From the NCBI GenBank assembly GCA_037039925.1, contig JAXRKP010000572.1:128501-192500 (forward strand): a DNA stretch of 64,000 nt, in the 5' to 3' direction. The translations under genes were made by a program, and so were the position numbers. Below are positions 1 to 12,300 of this stretch, piece after piece (position 1 is the first letter of the stretch; each line of letters begins with the position of its first letter). The stretch is from Doris montereyensis. Lineage: Eukaryota > Mollusca > Gastropoda > Nudibranchia > Dorididae. Under the pieces are notes generated by a model, which saw nothing but the letters and a program-made list of their open reading frames with translations, had not been told where the DNA came from and ran no database searches.

Positions 1-915
1 ATCAGCTTTTTTAACATCAAGACACAAGTTAGACAAGGCTGTGTTCTCTCACCAGACCTCTTCAATTTTGTGAAAATTTAATAGAAGCCATTAAAAGTTT
101 TACAATCAACCAACATGTGCAGTGAGAGTAACTGGAAACATATCTGTAGAATTTGATGTAGATATAGGAGTAAGACAGGGTACTAAGTTCTCTTTTGTTT
201 ATCACACTTATGGATTCAGTCACAAAGGCATCCTCAAAATTGAAGAAAATAAATGTAGGTATGTGGAAGCTCAAACTAGTAAATATATCAATGCTTTCAT
301 TTGCTGATGATTTAGTTCTGTTTGGAAAATCAGAAAGGGACCTCCAGTCAGATATCAACATAATGAATTAAATAAAGAGGAATGAGAGTAAATGCAAAGA
401 AAATCAAAACAATGCTAGTGACTAGGGAAGCTAAAACACAAAATCTTAAATTAGGCAGGGAGAATTTAGAACAAGTTCACAGCTACAATTACTTATCAGA
501 GGGAAAACTAAAGAAGAAATCAGCCAGAGAATCCAAAAGGCAAGTGCAATATATAACCATCTAGGAAAGGCATTTGTAGGTAAACAAGAATTGTCAACAA
601 AAACCAAAATGGCAGTATACAACACAGATCAAAGGAAGCAGGTGGCATAAAAACTAAGATAGAAATAAATCAACTCAGATGGTTTGGGCATGAAAACAGA
701 ATGAATGACAATAGAATAGCTAAATCAGTATACAGTGCTAAAACTCAAGGTAAAAGACCAAAAGGCAGACCTCAGAGAAAGTGGGAAGATGATATAAACG
801 AGGCATTAAAGCAAATGAAATTGAACTTTCACGGAAGGAAACAGAAAGCGTCAGGACAGGACAGCCTGGAGAAAGATCATTTTGGGCATCTAAACCCATA
901 CACCGGAAGGTAGAA
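1..915 (+). mobile_element. Non-LTR retrotransposon fragment (RT and C-terminal part), decayed
   Basis: The window opens inside a reverse transcriptase: VRQGCVLSPDLFNF in the first 70 bases, then the catalytic FADDLVLFGKSERDL with FADD at 300-311, then MRVNAKKIKTM. After a gap comes the C-terminal type WFGHENRMNDNRIAK and KRPKGRPQRKWEDDI (680-800), ending near PYTGR. Frames are broken many times, so it is dead. The clade is not assigned; these motifs are shared by several LINE groups. Two more copies of its 3' end lie at 17566 and 48640. Confidence 0.85.
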
Positions 916-934
916 TGGGAGCTGATAAAAAAAA

Positions 935-1130
935 GTGTTGTGATATGCACACGGGACCTCCTTTTTATAGTCTCTATCCCATCGGACTAGGAGTTGATCC
1001 CCTACCTGGAACAGGGAGCGAGTTTTACTAAAATAAATTTGAGAAACTGTTCAACCTGTCAGGCATGCACCCACGACCATTAGGTTGAGAGGGAGACACC
1101 TCACCTCTGGATCATAGAGTCCCGAGTCAA
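935..1130 (-). mobile_element. SINE family A, partial copy
   Basis: Shares the string ACACGGGACCTCCTTTTTAT, the GGACTAGG..GATCC.CCTACCTGGA block and the tRNA-like end (box B-like cGACC..GGGTGC.. on the minus strand, then a TCCAGAGGTGAGG box A-like stretch) with the other A copies in this window. The copy joins the end of the LINE fragment. Confidence 0.65.
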
Positions 1131-1134
1131 AGGA

Positions 1135-1515
1135 AAGAAGCAGAAACTACCAGCCACGCCATCCCTCCACAATCCAAGTGGAAAGGAGAGAAGCAGAAAC
1201 TACCAGCCACACCATCCCCCACAATCCAAGTGGAAAGGAGAAGCAGAAACTACCAGCCACACCATCCCCCACAATCCAAGTGGAAAAGGGATGAAGCAGA
1301 AACTACCAGCCACAGTCTCCACATCCCCCACAATCCAAGTGGAAAGGAAAGCAAGAAACTACCAGCCACGTTATCATCTCCCCACAATCAAGTGGAAAGG
1401 AAATACTTTTATGGTGTATGGAAACCTACCACCATATCCCCCACAATCCAAGTGGAAAGGAAAGAAGCATAAACTACCAACCACACCATCCCTCCACAAT
1501 CCAAGTGGAAAGGAC
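1135..1515. repeat. Minisatellite, about 55-bp unit, about 7 copies
   Basis: Units carry GAAACTACCAGCCACACCAT and CCACAATCCAAGTGGAAAGG. One unit is interrupted by TACTTTTATGGTGTATGGAAAC, the core of the next array (1840-2560), an early sign of mixing between arrays. From 1515 to 1840 I see no gene. Confidence 0.9.
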
Positions 1516-1839
1516 AGAAAGGAAAACATTTTTGTGTCAAAATCTTATGATGTAGTTCTCACCTGTCGGGGGATCCGGTCTCAGCGACTAATTCCACAGC
1601 TCCACCAGTCTCCACGTGTTGAATATCGGCGTTCCGTTGCCTGGTATTGTACTCTGATGTCATTTCCAGTTATCATGACCTGAGATACTCTTCATTTCCA
1701 GTTTTTCTAACCTGAGATAAATTCAAAGATTGAAAAAGCCAACTGATATTCATATCATTGTTTGAGTAAGGCGTGACCCTTAGCCTTGGTTATCATCTCC
1801 AAAGAGATTTTATTTTTGGCTTGATGGAAAGCATACTTT

Positions 1840-2560
1840 TATGGTCCATTATGGAAACCTGACCACAGTTAGCTAACCCACAGCATGCTTTTCATAGTGT
1901 ATGGAAACCTTACCAGAGTTAGCTAACCCCTTCCATACTTTTATATATGGTACAGATTGAAACCTTACCACAGCATACTTTTATAGTGTATGGAAACCTT
2001 ACCAGAGTTAGCTAACCCACAGCATACTTTTATAGTGTATGGAAACCTTTCAGATTGTTACTTCTTACTCCTTTCTTCCACAGCATACTTTTATAGTGTA
2101 TGGAAACCTTACCAGATTGTTAGCTAACCCACAGCATACTTTTATAGTGTATGGAAACCTTACCAGAGTTAGCTAACCCACAGCATACTTTATGGTGTAT
2201 GGAAACCTTTCAGCCTTTACCCTTTCTTCCACTACATTCTATTATGGAACCTTTATAGTTTACTCTTTCCTTCCACTGCATTCTATTCAGATTGTTAGCT
2301 ACTCTTTCCTTCCTCTACATTCCATTCAGATTGAACAGCATACTTTTTATAGTGTATGGAAACCTTACTCTTTCCTTCCAGAGTTAGCTAACCCACAGCA
2401 TACTTTTCCATAGTGTATTGGAAACCTTACAAGAGTTAGCTAACCCACAGCATACTTTCCATAGTATTCAGATGGAAACCTTACTCTTTCCTTCCAGAGT
2501 TAGCTAACCCACAGCATACTCTTTTATAGTGTATGGAAACCTTACTCTTTCTTCATTACA
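1840..2560. repeat. Minisatellite, about 49-bp unit, about 12 copies
   Basis: Unit core CAGCATACTTTTATAGTGTATGGAAACCTTACC followed by AGAGTTAGCTAACCCA in two parts. From about 2205 the units alternate with pieces of the next array (CTTTCCTTCCACTGCATTC), so the two arrays merge rather than meet at a point. Confidence 0.9.
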
Positions 2561-3535
2561 TTCCATTCAGATTGAACCCTTAGCTTACTTTCCTTCCATA
2601 TTCATATTGAAACCTTAGCCAGAGTTTCCTTCCACTACATTCTATTCAGATTGAACCCTTAGCCTTTACTTCTTTCTTCCATTACATTCCATTCAGATGG
2701 AACCCTTAGCCTTTACTCCTTTCTTCCACTATATTCCATTCAGATTGAACCCTTAGTTTTACTCATTTCTTCCACTACATTCCAATCAAATTGAGTTTTT
2801 AGCCTTTACTCCTTTCTTCCACTATATTCCATTCAGATTGATTTCTTAGTTTTTACTCTTTTCTTCCATTACATTCCAATCCGATTGAAGTCTTCATTCA
2901 TTTATTCCACTATATTACATTCTGAGCCATTAGCTTTTATTACATTCTAAGCCCTTAGCTTTTATTACATTCTTAGCCATTTAGCTTTTATTACATTCTG
3001 ATTCTACTCATTTCTTCCTTAGCTTTATTACATTCTGAGCCCTTAGCTTTATTACATTCTGAACCCTTAGCTTTATTACATTCTGAGCCCCTTAGCTTTA
3101 TTACATTCTGAACCCTTAGCTTTTATTACATTCTGAGCCCTTAGCTTTTATTAAATTCTGAGCCCTTAGCTTTTATTACATTCTTAGCCCTTAGCTTTTA
3201 TTACATTCTGAGCCCTTAGCTTTTATTACATTCTGAGCCCTTAGCTTTTATTACATTCTGAGCCCTTAGCTTTTATTACATTCTGAACCCTTAGCTTTTA
3301 TTACATTCTGAACCCTTAGCTTTTATTACATTCTGAGCCCTTAGCTTTTATTACATTCTGAGCCCTTAGCTTTTATTACATTCTGAGCCCTCATTAAATT
3401 ATGAGCCCTAGCTTTTATTACATTTGAGCCCTCCTTTCTACCACTCCCACCACATTCTGAGCCCATAACCGTTTCTCCTTTCTTCCACTGCATTCTATTC
3501 TGAGCCCATAACCATTTTTCATTTCTTCCTTTCTA
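2540..3535. repeat. Two linked minisatellites (about 45 bp and 25 bp)
   Basis: First, units of the type ATTCCATTCAGATTGAACCC with CTTTACTCCTTTCTTCCACT. From about 2930 the unit shortens to CCCTTAGCTTTTATTACATTCTGAG in two halves, about 20 copies, very regular at 3100-3390. The last 100 bp return to a longer TTTCTTCCACTGCATTCTA form. Confidence 0.9.
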
Positions 3536-4390
3536 TCAGTGGTCACTTATCTTGCTAATCATTGCTATCATATTTACATTCTTCATACACATATACCCAC
3601 CCCATTCCTGCTAACCGGTCAGACATACGTGCATGACATACCTGTCAATTATCATCCAATCTCTATTTTTCTTTGCACTTGCCTTTCACTTCATAAATTG
3701 TTGCTCACTCCCTCTCTAACAAAAACACTCACATACATTGGCGATCTTGAAACACACACGAAAATGCTCTCTATTTCTCTCTTTTTAAACACACACGTTA
3801 CATTTCTCTCTCTCTCTGACATGCGTGTGATCGCACTTTGCTGCAGGGGAGTGAAATTGTTTCAAAGATTTTAATCTCGACTCTATTTAGATCTATTAGT
3901 ATTAGATATACTTAAGAGTGCATACACAGATCACCTAGATCTAGACGTCCTTAATACTAGGGACGTTTAGATCTAGATCTAACAAAGTCATTGAATATCA
4001 GTGAAGCCTTCTGCCTGATCAGTTTGAAATTCAAGGCTCTAGTAATCGCGGTAGACCTGAATAACCCTAACACGTAATCATATAACGATGTTTGAAGTCT
4101 CGAACAAGTGCAGCACGCAGTACTCTGAAGAATGGACAAAGAGAGCAATATATTAGCGGAAAATCGATACACCATTACTCATAATAACATGAATCCTAGA
4201 TAGGCACGACATCCGGCTATCGGCTGATTGAAAACAAAAATCGCACGCTGAATATACGGAACAATGCAGTCCAGGCAATGACTGCAGTTGTATGACATAA
4301 AATTTGGGATGGGCCAACGAAAAATCGGAATTTCGCAAATTTTCGCTAAAAAATTCAGGATTCTGATTAAATCTGGATAAAAAAGGGCAG
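3536..4390. repeat. Dispersed repeat D, copy 1 (about 0.85 kb)
   Basis: Matches 37295-38030 along its length: CATGACATACCTGTCAATTA, CACTCACATACATT, CGTGTGATCG, then AATGGACAAAGAGA and the end AAATTTTCGCTAAAAAA. Copies differ by many substitutions and small indels. No protein similarity was recognised. In this copy it sits between two arrays with related units, as if it had landed in one array. Confidence 0.8.
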
Positions 4391-4392
4391 GT

Positions 4393-5460
4393 GTGCTTAA
4401 CCGTTTCTCCTTTCTTTCACTGCATTCCATTCTGAGCCCTTAACCGTTTCTCCTTTCTTCCACTGCATTCCATTCTGAGCCCTTAACTGTTTCTCCTTTC
4501 TTTCATTGCATTCCATTCTGAGCCCTTAACCGTTTCTTCTTTCTTTCACTGCATTCCATTCTGAGCCCTTAACTGTTTCTCCTTTCTTTCACTGCATTCC
4601 ATTCTGAGCCCTTAACTGTTTCTCCTTTCTTCTGCATTCCAGCCCTTAACCGTTTCTTCTTTCTTCCACTGCATTCCATTCTGAGCCCTTAACTGTTTTC
4701 GTTTCTTTCACTTCATTCCATTCTGAGCCCTTAACTGTTTCTTCTTTCTGAACCCTTAACCGTTTCTTCTTTCTTTCACTGCATTCCATTCTGAGCCCTT
4801 AACCGTTTCTCCTTTCTTCCACTGCATTCCATTCTGAGCCCTTAACCGTTTCTCGTTTCTTTCACTGCATTACATTCTGAGCCCTTAACTGTTTCTTCTT
4901 TCTGAACCCTTAACTGTTTCTCCTTTCTTTCACTGCATTACATTCTGAGCCCTTAACTGTTTCTCCTTTCTTTCACTGCATTACATTCTGAGCCCTTAAC
5001 TGTTTCTCCTTTCTTTCACTGCATTACATTCTAAGTCCTTAACTGTTTCTTCTTTCTGAACCCTTAACTGTTTCTCCTTTCTTTCACTGCATTACATTCT
5101 GAGCCCTTAACTGTTTCTTCTTTCTGAACCCTTAACTGTTTCTCCTTTCTTTCACTGCATTACATTCTGAGCCCTTAACTGTTTCTCCTTTCTTTCACTG
5201 CATTACATTCTGAGCCCATAACTGTTTCTCCTTTCTTTCACTGCATTACATTCTGAGCCCTTAACTGTTTCTCCTTTCTTTCACTGCATTACATTCTGAG
5301 CCCTTAACTGTTTCTCCTTTCTTTCACTGCATTACATTCTGAGCCCTTAACTGTTTTTCCTTTCTCCCACTGCATTCCATTCTGAGCCCTTAACTGTTTC
5401 TCCTTTCTCCCACTGCATTCCATTCTGAGCCCTTAACTGTTTTTCCTTTCTCCCACTGTA
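4393..5460. repeat. Minisatellite, 43-bp unit, about 25 copies
   Basis: Unit TTAACTGTTTCTCCTTTCTT then TCACTGCATTCCATTCTGAGCCC. Sub-variants with CATTACATT form a homogeneous block at 4910-5340. Some units are deleted to CTTCTTTCTGAACCC. Confidence 0.93.
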
Positions 5461-6115
5461 TTCCATTCAGTGTTCAAACCGTTCTCCTTTCTTCCACTGT
5501 ATTCCATTCAGTGTTCAAACCGTTCTCCTTTCTTCCACTGTATTCCATTCAGCGTTCAAACTGTTTCTCCTTTCTCCCACTGCATTCATTCAAATTCAGC
5601 ATTCAAATTCAAACTGTTTCTCCTTTCTTCCACTGCATTCCATTCAGCATTCAAACTGTTTCTCCTTTCTTCCACTGCATTCCATTCAGTGTTCAAACCG
5701 TTCTCCTTTCTCCCACTGTATTGCATTCAGTGTTCAAAGCTGTGCACACGGGTTTCTATGCATTCCATTCAGTGTTCAAAGCTGTGCACACGGGGTTTCT
5801 ATGCATTCCATTCAGTGTTCAAAGCTGTGCACACGGGGTTTCTATGCATTGCATTCAGTGTTCAAAGCTGTGCACACGGGTTTCTATGCATTCCATTCAG
5901 TGTTCAAAGCTGTGCACACGGGGTTTCTATGCATTGCATTCAGTGTTCAAAGCTGTGCACACGGGGTTTCTATGCATTGCATTCAGTGTTCAAAGCTGTG
6001 CACACGGGTTTCTATGCTGTGCACACGGGGTTTCTAAGCTGTGCACACGGTGTTTCTATGCTGTGCACACAGGGTTTCTATGCTGTGTTTCTATGCTGCA
6101 CACGGGGTTTCTATG
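5460..6115. repeat. Minisatellite pair grading into each other (about 41 and 43 bp)
   Basis: The unit changes from ATTCAGTGTTCAAACCGTTC + CTTTCTTCCACTG to ATTCAGTGTTCAAAGCTGTG + CACACGGGGTTTCTATGCATT (about 8 copies), keeping ATTCAGTGTTCAAA. The end is degraded to CTGTGCACACGGGGTTTCTA repeats. The long open frame across it follows only from the repeat. Confidence 0.92.
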
Positions 6116-6155
6116 CACTGTCCTTTTCCCACTCTCTACAGTCTACTCTTCTCAC

Positions 6156-6309
6156 CTGTGGCTGGGCTGGCCGCTTGGATTGCATCACCGGCGTCGACAC
6201 TCGTGGAGTCTTTGGCGGAACCATTCTCAGCTGCTGCACTGTGTTCCACGACTTGTTGACCTTTGACCTCTTGCCCATCGACGCTGGTTTCCATGGCATC
6301 CGTCCATAC
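6156..6309 (-). CDS. AHCTF1: AHCTF1 coding exon 25 (last seen)
   Basis: Acceptor TATTGAACAG, donor GTGAGA. Phase 0 gives VWTDAMETSVDGQEVKGQQV and AAAENGSAKDSTSVDAGDAI, an acidic low-complexity stretch as expected in the ELYS tail. It ends in phase 1 with a good donor, so at least one more exon follows to the left, beyond the arrays that fill the first 6 kb. Confidence 0.7.
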
Positions 6310-9300
6310 CTGTTCAATAACGAAAGCCAAAAATAAAAACAGGAAGACGCAATGGGACATACACCCGAACACACTTTTCACGATGAATTTTTCAAAGACA
6401 AAAGCCATGGAGTGATGGTGTGCACAGGTTTTCCTGAGTTACAACGGAAACGCAAGATTAGCTTAGTTCTCTCTTTCTTTTCATTTTTTCCACATCTACA
6501 ACTAAGGTGATCAGGGTTTTTGGTAAAATTAAAGTTTTTACAGACTGCCCTGTCAATAGCCAACGGTCCTTTAATGTGCAGAGGGCATTGTGATCTGCCC
6601 ACTGGACATCTTTTTAAACATCTGTCTCCGATGACTAGGTGTTGATCCACCTACCTTGACAAAGGGGTTAGGTTTCACTCAAATATTACCCGAGTCCTTT
6701 TCAACTCCCGGGGTAGCATACAGTACACCAGCCTGTTAGGCGCTTGGTACTTACACTTTGACAAATTCTTTCTCTACCTATAGCTGGGTACTCATTCACA
6801 CTGGAGTCAAGTGAGAAAAGTACAGTGAAGTAATTTTCCTAAGAGTACAACGCTGTGAAAAATAAAGACCCCACCTGTGCCAGCCGTGGGGTTTGAAACA
6901 AGTGTCATCGTGATGACAAGCTTACAACACCACTGCTTCGTTACAGGAAGACCAAAGACATTCATTCACCTCGTCTGAATCTTCCGAGGCAGATCGGGAC
7001 ATTTCCCGAGAGGCCACAGCTGGAGATGGGGGATGGAGACGGCGACAGGCCGATGAAGCGCAAGTGTTTCGGGGTGTTGACCGCCGTTGGTGTTTTCTCG
7101 GCCAGCTTGGCGCTTGAGGTCGGGAAGGCGTCGAAAGCATGGCGGATTCTGACTGGGAGAAGCCCAAGCTCTTGGGGTGCGTGTGAGGACTGGACCGCTT
7201 CCACTGACTGCCACTCGTAGTGTCTGTGGATTGGAGGAGACATGACGGTGGTGTGACATTTTAAGATTGGAGGAGACATGCCAGTGGTGTGACATTTTAA
7301 GATTGGAGGAGACATAACGGTGGTGTGACATTTTAAGATTGGAGGAGACATGATGGTGGTGTGACATTTCAAGATTGGAGGAGACATGATGGTGGTGTGA
7401 CATTTGATTGGAGGAGACATCACGGTGGTGTGACATTTTAAGATTGGAGGAGACATGACGGTGGTGTGACATTTTCAAGATTGGAGGAGACATGCCAGTG
7501 GTGTGACATTTTAAGATTGGAGGAGACATGACGGTGGTGTGACATTTCAAGATTGGAAGAGACATGACGGTGGTGTGACATTTCAAGATTGGAGGAGACA
7601 TGATGGTGGTGTGACATTTTAAGGGGAAGGGGGGGGGCGCGGCACCTAAAGTGATTCTTTTTGCTTTTGAGTTTAGGTTTTGCTTTTAGTATGTACATGA
7701 GTAACTGTCAAAATACAGTCATCCTATATCATTGAAAAGTTTGTAGCGTCCTTGGTTGCCATGCCATCATCTTGGATTTTGACTCAATTTTCAAATTTTA
7801 TCTCCTCCCTTAGTTATGAATAAAATCACTCAAAACTTGTGCAGATGCGTCTTTTCCATTCAATATCAAAAGAGTGACGTTTTTTTCTCTCGATATTTTG
7901 AATAGTTTTTTATATTATAAATTTTTGAAAATACTATATATCGTGAATGTACAAAAACAGACGTTTCTATTACAAAAAAAAAAAAAAAAAATTCTCAAAA
8001 AAGTTTACAATATATAAAAAAACCCCGATGTCATTCTATTAACAGTGACAAGAGGAACCTGTTTACCAAATATAATACAAATTGTTCTGTAAATGGCGGA
8101 GGAGATAAATTTTAGTGTGGAAAAACTACATTTCGAGAAAAATACAAGTAAAAAAATCAAAAGAAACTAACACAAAACAAATGCTTCAGACGGGTTTTCC
8201 TTGTTGCAGCAGCCCCCTTACTCTTTCGACAGTCTCTGGCATTGTTATTTATGTAAATAGGATTATAAATCTAGGTTTAGACGTACACTGTTTTGAGAAC
8301 AAACGTCGAAATGACCAGTTATTTGTTTTTTCCTCTATATCCTATGCTTGTGCGTGTTTACATACACACTGACGCGCAACGTCTTTTATATCACTGTGAT
8401 GGGAGATCGTTGATCAGCGTCGGCAAACGAGGTCAAATATCGTGTGCTGCCACATTTGACGATTAACCGCCAATATACAGGTTTTTACTGTCATTTTCTC
8501 AGTCAGTAATTCACGTCAAAATTTTGACCGTTTTTTACCTACCCTTGCCTACAAAATATTTTGTAAAAAAAAATATATACGTCATATGGACATTTTTCTG
8601 CCATGAACTTGTAGACAAATGATCATTCTGCCCGAATATGCAAAGAACAGAAAATCAACATTATGGTCCAAAACTGGCCAGTGCAGCCCCCCCAGAAAAG
8701 CAAAAAAAAAGAAAAGACGGCGTCTTCAATTAAGAGATAACAAAACATGCCATTTTATCATCTTCTGCATAACGCTGTTTTTGTGCGTTGTTTTTTTTAA
8801 ATCTTAAGACAAAATTCAGTGGTTAATAAAGGTAATGAGAAAAGGAAAAAGAGCATAAATTAGCATAAAATTAACAAAGAAATAGACGACGAATAAGTAA
8901 CTCAATAAATAAATAAATCGATAATCACAAGGTCAATATGGCCCATAGAGCTGGAGCATATGCTGGTTTCTATAGTGTGAAGCGAACGAGGCGATAATAA
9001 TCACCTCTGGACAGGACGCTAGTCTGACACTGGTTAATCAAACACATAATGAATAAAAATTAAACAGATGATAAATACATAACGAATAAGTAAATAATTA
9101 AAAAATTTTTTTTTTTTTTTAATGAAAGAGTGAATGAAGATGAAAAATAACTAAAAACCTGAAACAGGTGATGGAATGCAGCCTCTCACCTCTGGATAAA
9201 GATGTTCTGGTTATTCTCTTGACTTTGAGTATGGACTGAGGCGTCTTGCCAGCCGCGGATTCCAGACCTGACAACTTTGGACTCTGATGCGTGCGGGCCT

Positions 9301-12300
9301 TAGACGGAGTCTTCAACACGGACAGACACTCCATGGTCAAAGCGTGTAGACTCCTGTTGAGTGAAACGGATTAAAGAGTTAACCCTTTGAACCCTGACCT
9401 CCTGAACCTTGAAATCCCCCGTACCAGAGCTCTCGTACCTGGATCACGCTGCTTGAGTTCCCCTGCTAAAACAGTTACTCGAAAACCCCACCTGGTTATG
9501 TCTGATTTCACACACAGGACATTCTTAATCTCTCCAGAGTAAAAGTTTAATTGAAGAAAATAGGCTGGGCCGTAGATAAGCAGTTCATGGTAATGTATAG
9601 GCACTAAAACTAAAGAAAGTAAAGCTTTGTGTTGAAATCCGATACTAATCCTCCGGTCAAACTTTACAATTTTAAATCAGGTATCGGAATCGTTTTGTTT
9701 CAACATGAAAGAATCGCCAAACAGCAAAGCATGCATGACCGAAAATGCATGACAAAATGATCATTTATCGATCACGATCTTATTCACATTTTCCTATTTC
9801 AAGGTGCCGATAATTGTTCATGTCTACTTCTATTTCCCTGATTTCTCCTCATGTTCGTCCTCAATACATCATTTCCCTGGTATTTTCTCGACCGGAAATC
9901 ATTTTTTCGTTTTCAAGGATTTCCCTGATGCATAGAAACCCTGTTTTTACTACCTGAGCTCCATTTCCTACTTGTTTTCCTACCCAAGACATCAATTTCC
10001 GATCATTTCCGACCTGAGTATGAAAAATCCGACATATTTCCGACCTTGCTGGACACCCTAGGTACTTCATGCATATGCGATTTCATAAAAATATAATCAG
10101 TAGTTTTTGAGATATAGACCTTCAAAGTTTGGTGTGTCTTTTGAGGCCACCCAATATATCTAACTGATGCAATCGCAATGAGTTATAAAAAAATCTTTTT
10201 TTCACAAATTGTACAAATAGTCTTATTGGAGACGGACTTTACAGCATAATGCGGTAGGTTGCCGTTGCTTTCCGCACCGCCTTTACATTTGCTGAGTGTG
10301 AATAGACCTAGCTACCAATTTCATGCTGGGTCAACACGAGGGCCTGAAAAGTTTGGCCAAACTGGGAATCAAACTCATGCCTCCTGGGTGGTAATCCAAC
10401 GCTCTACCAACTGAGCTACCGGCACCTCATACAAATTAATAAAAAAAAACTTTTTTCTTCCTTACTTATAGCCGGCTGTTGTTTCCCCATCTTCTCCGCC
10501 AGCGTTTCGCTGTTTAGCAGCCGACAGGATTTGTGGGAAGACGGTCTCGAGATCTCAGACGGGTTGGCAACTTTGGACAGAAGAAAGGGAGCTGATGATT
10601 GACAAGAAGAAAAGTTTCTTGTCATTAAAGATGTGAAAAATTCAAATACAACAACAGTTGATGATTGACAAGAAGAAAAGTTTCTTGTCATTAAAGATGT
10701 GAAAAATTCAAATACAACAACAGGTGATGATTGACAAGAAGAAAAGTTTCTTGTCATTAAAGATGTGAAAAATTCAAATACAACAACAGTTGATGATTGA
10801 CAAGAACAAAAGTTTCTTGTCATTAAAGATGTGAAAAATTCAAATACAACAACAGGTGATGATTGACAAGAAGAAAAGTTTCTTGTCATCAAAGATGTGA
10901 AAAATTCAAATACAACAGGTGATGATTGACAAGAAGAAAAGTTTCTTGTCATCAAAGATGTGAAAAATTCAAATACAACAACAGGTGATGATTGACAAGA
11001 AGAAAAAGTTTCTTGTCATTAAAGATGTGAAAAATTCAAATACAACAACAGGTGATGATTGACAAGAAAAAAAGTTTCTTGTCATTAAAGATGTGAAAAA
11101 TTCAAATACAACAACAGTTGATGATAGAAAGGACAAAAGTTTCTTGTCATTAAAGATGTGAAAAATTCAAATACAACAACAGTTGATGATAGAAAGGACA
11201 AAAAGTTTCTTGTCATTAAAGATGTGAAAAATTCAAATACAACAACAGGTGATGATAGAAAGAACAAAGTTTCTTGTCATTAAAGATGTGAAAAATTCAA
11301 ATACAACAACAGTTGATGATAGAAAGGACAAAGTTTCTTGTCATTAAAGATGTGAAAAATTCAAATACAACAACAGTTGATGATAGAAAGGACAAAAAGT
11401 TTAAAGATTGAAAAATTCAAAATGTCAAAACTTGTTTTCAAATACAACAACAGGTGATGATAGAAAGAACAAGAGTTTCTTGTCATTAAAGATGTGAAAA
11501 AATAAAACATTACAACAGTTGATGATTGAAATGTTTGAGATTCTTGTCACTAAAGATGTGAAAAATTCAGTCAACAACAGTTGATGATTGAAAGGACAAA
11601 AGATTCTGTCATTAAAGATATGAAAAATTCAAAAGTCAATATTTGATGATTGAAAGGACAAAAGATTCTTTGTCAGTAGAAATGTGAAAGAAAAAGGAAA
11701 TCAAGCACTTGTTTTCAAAACCCTCCAAGGACAGCTTTTCTTGGAATTTTTTTTACACATCAACAAATGCAATCAAAACTAAAACAGTGCAATGAAAAGG
11801 AAGTAGCACACCAGGGTGTGAGATTCTAACTATAAAATAAAAAAACAATTATGAGCTGATTACAAAGGCTTTTCAAATTTGCCCATTGACTCTATTACAA
11901 AGGACAGATCAAACTTGTTTTCAAAGTTACCCATTGACTCTATTACAAAAGGACAGATCAAACTACTTGTTTTCAAAGTTACCTATTGACTCTATTACAA
12001 AGGACAGATCAAACTACTTGTTTTCAAAGTTACCTATTGACTCTATTACAAAGGACAGATCAAACTACTTGTTTTCAAAGTTACCTATTGACTCTATCAC
12101 AATGGACAGATGAAACTACTTGTTTTTAAAGTTACCCATTGACTCTATCACAATGGACAGATCAAACTACTTGTTTTCAAAGTTACCCATTGACTCTATT
12201 GCCAAGAACAGATCAAACTACTTGTTTTCAAATTTGCCCATTGACTCTATTGCCAAGAACAGATCAAACTACTTGTTTTCAAATTTGCCCATTGACTCTA

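Noticed and set aside
3100..3400. Regular short repeats that could suggest a CRISPR array
   Set aside because: Units are directly adjacent with no unique spacers, and the host is eukaryotic.
5470..6336. Plus-strand 288-codon frame (HSVFKAVHTG repeats)
   Set aside because: Minisatellite frame that ends across AHCTF1 exon 25 on the opposite strand.
10363..10426. Working tRNA gene
   Set aside because: Boxes A and B are good, but the 3' acceptor strand does not pair with GGTGCCG; better as a tRNA-derived SINE head.
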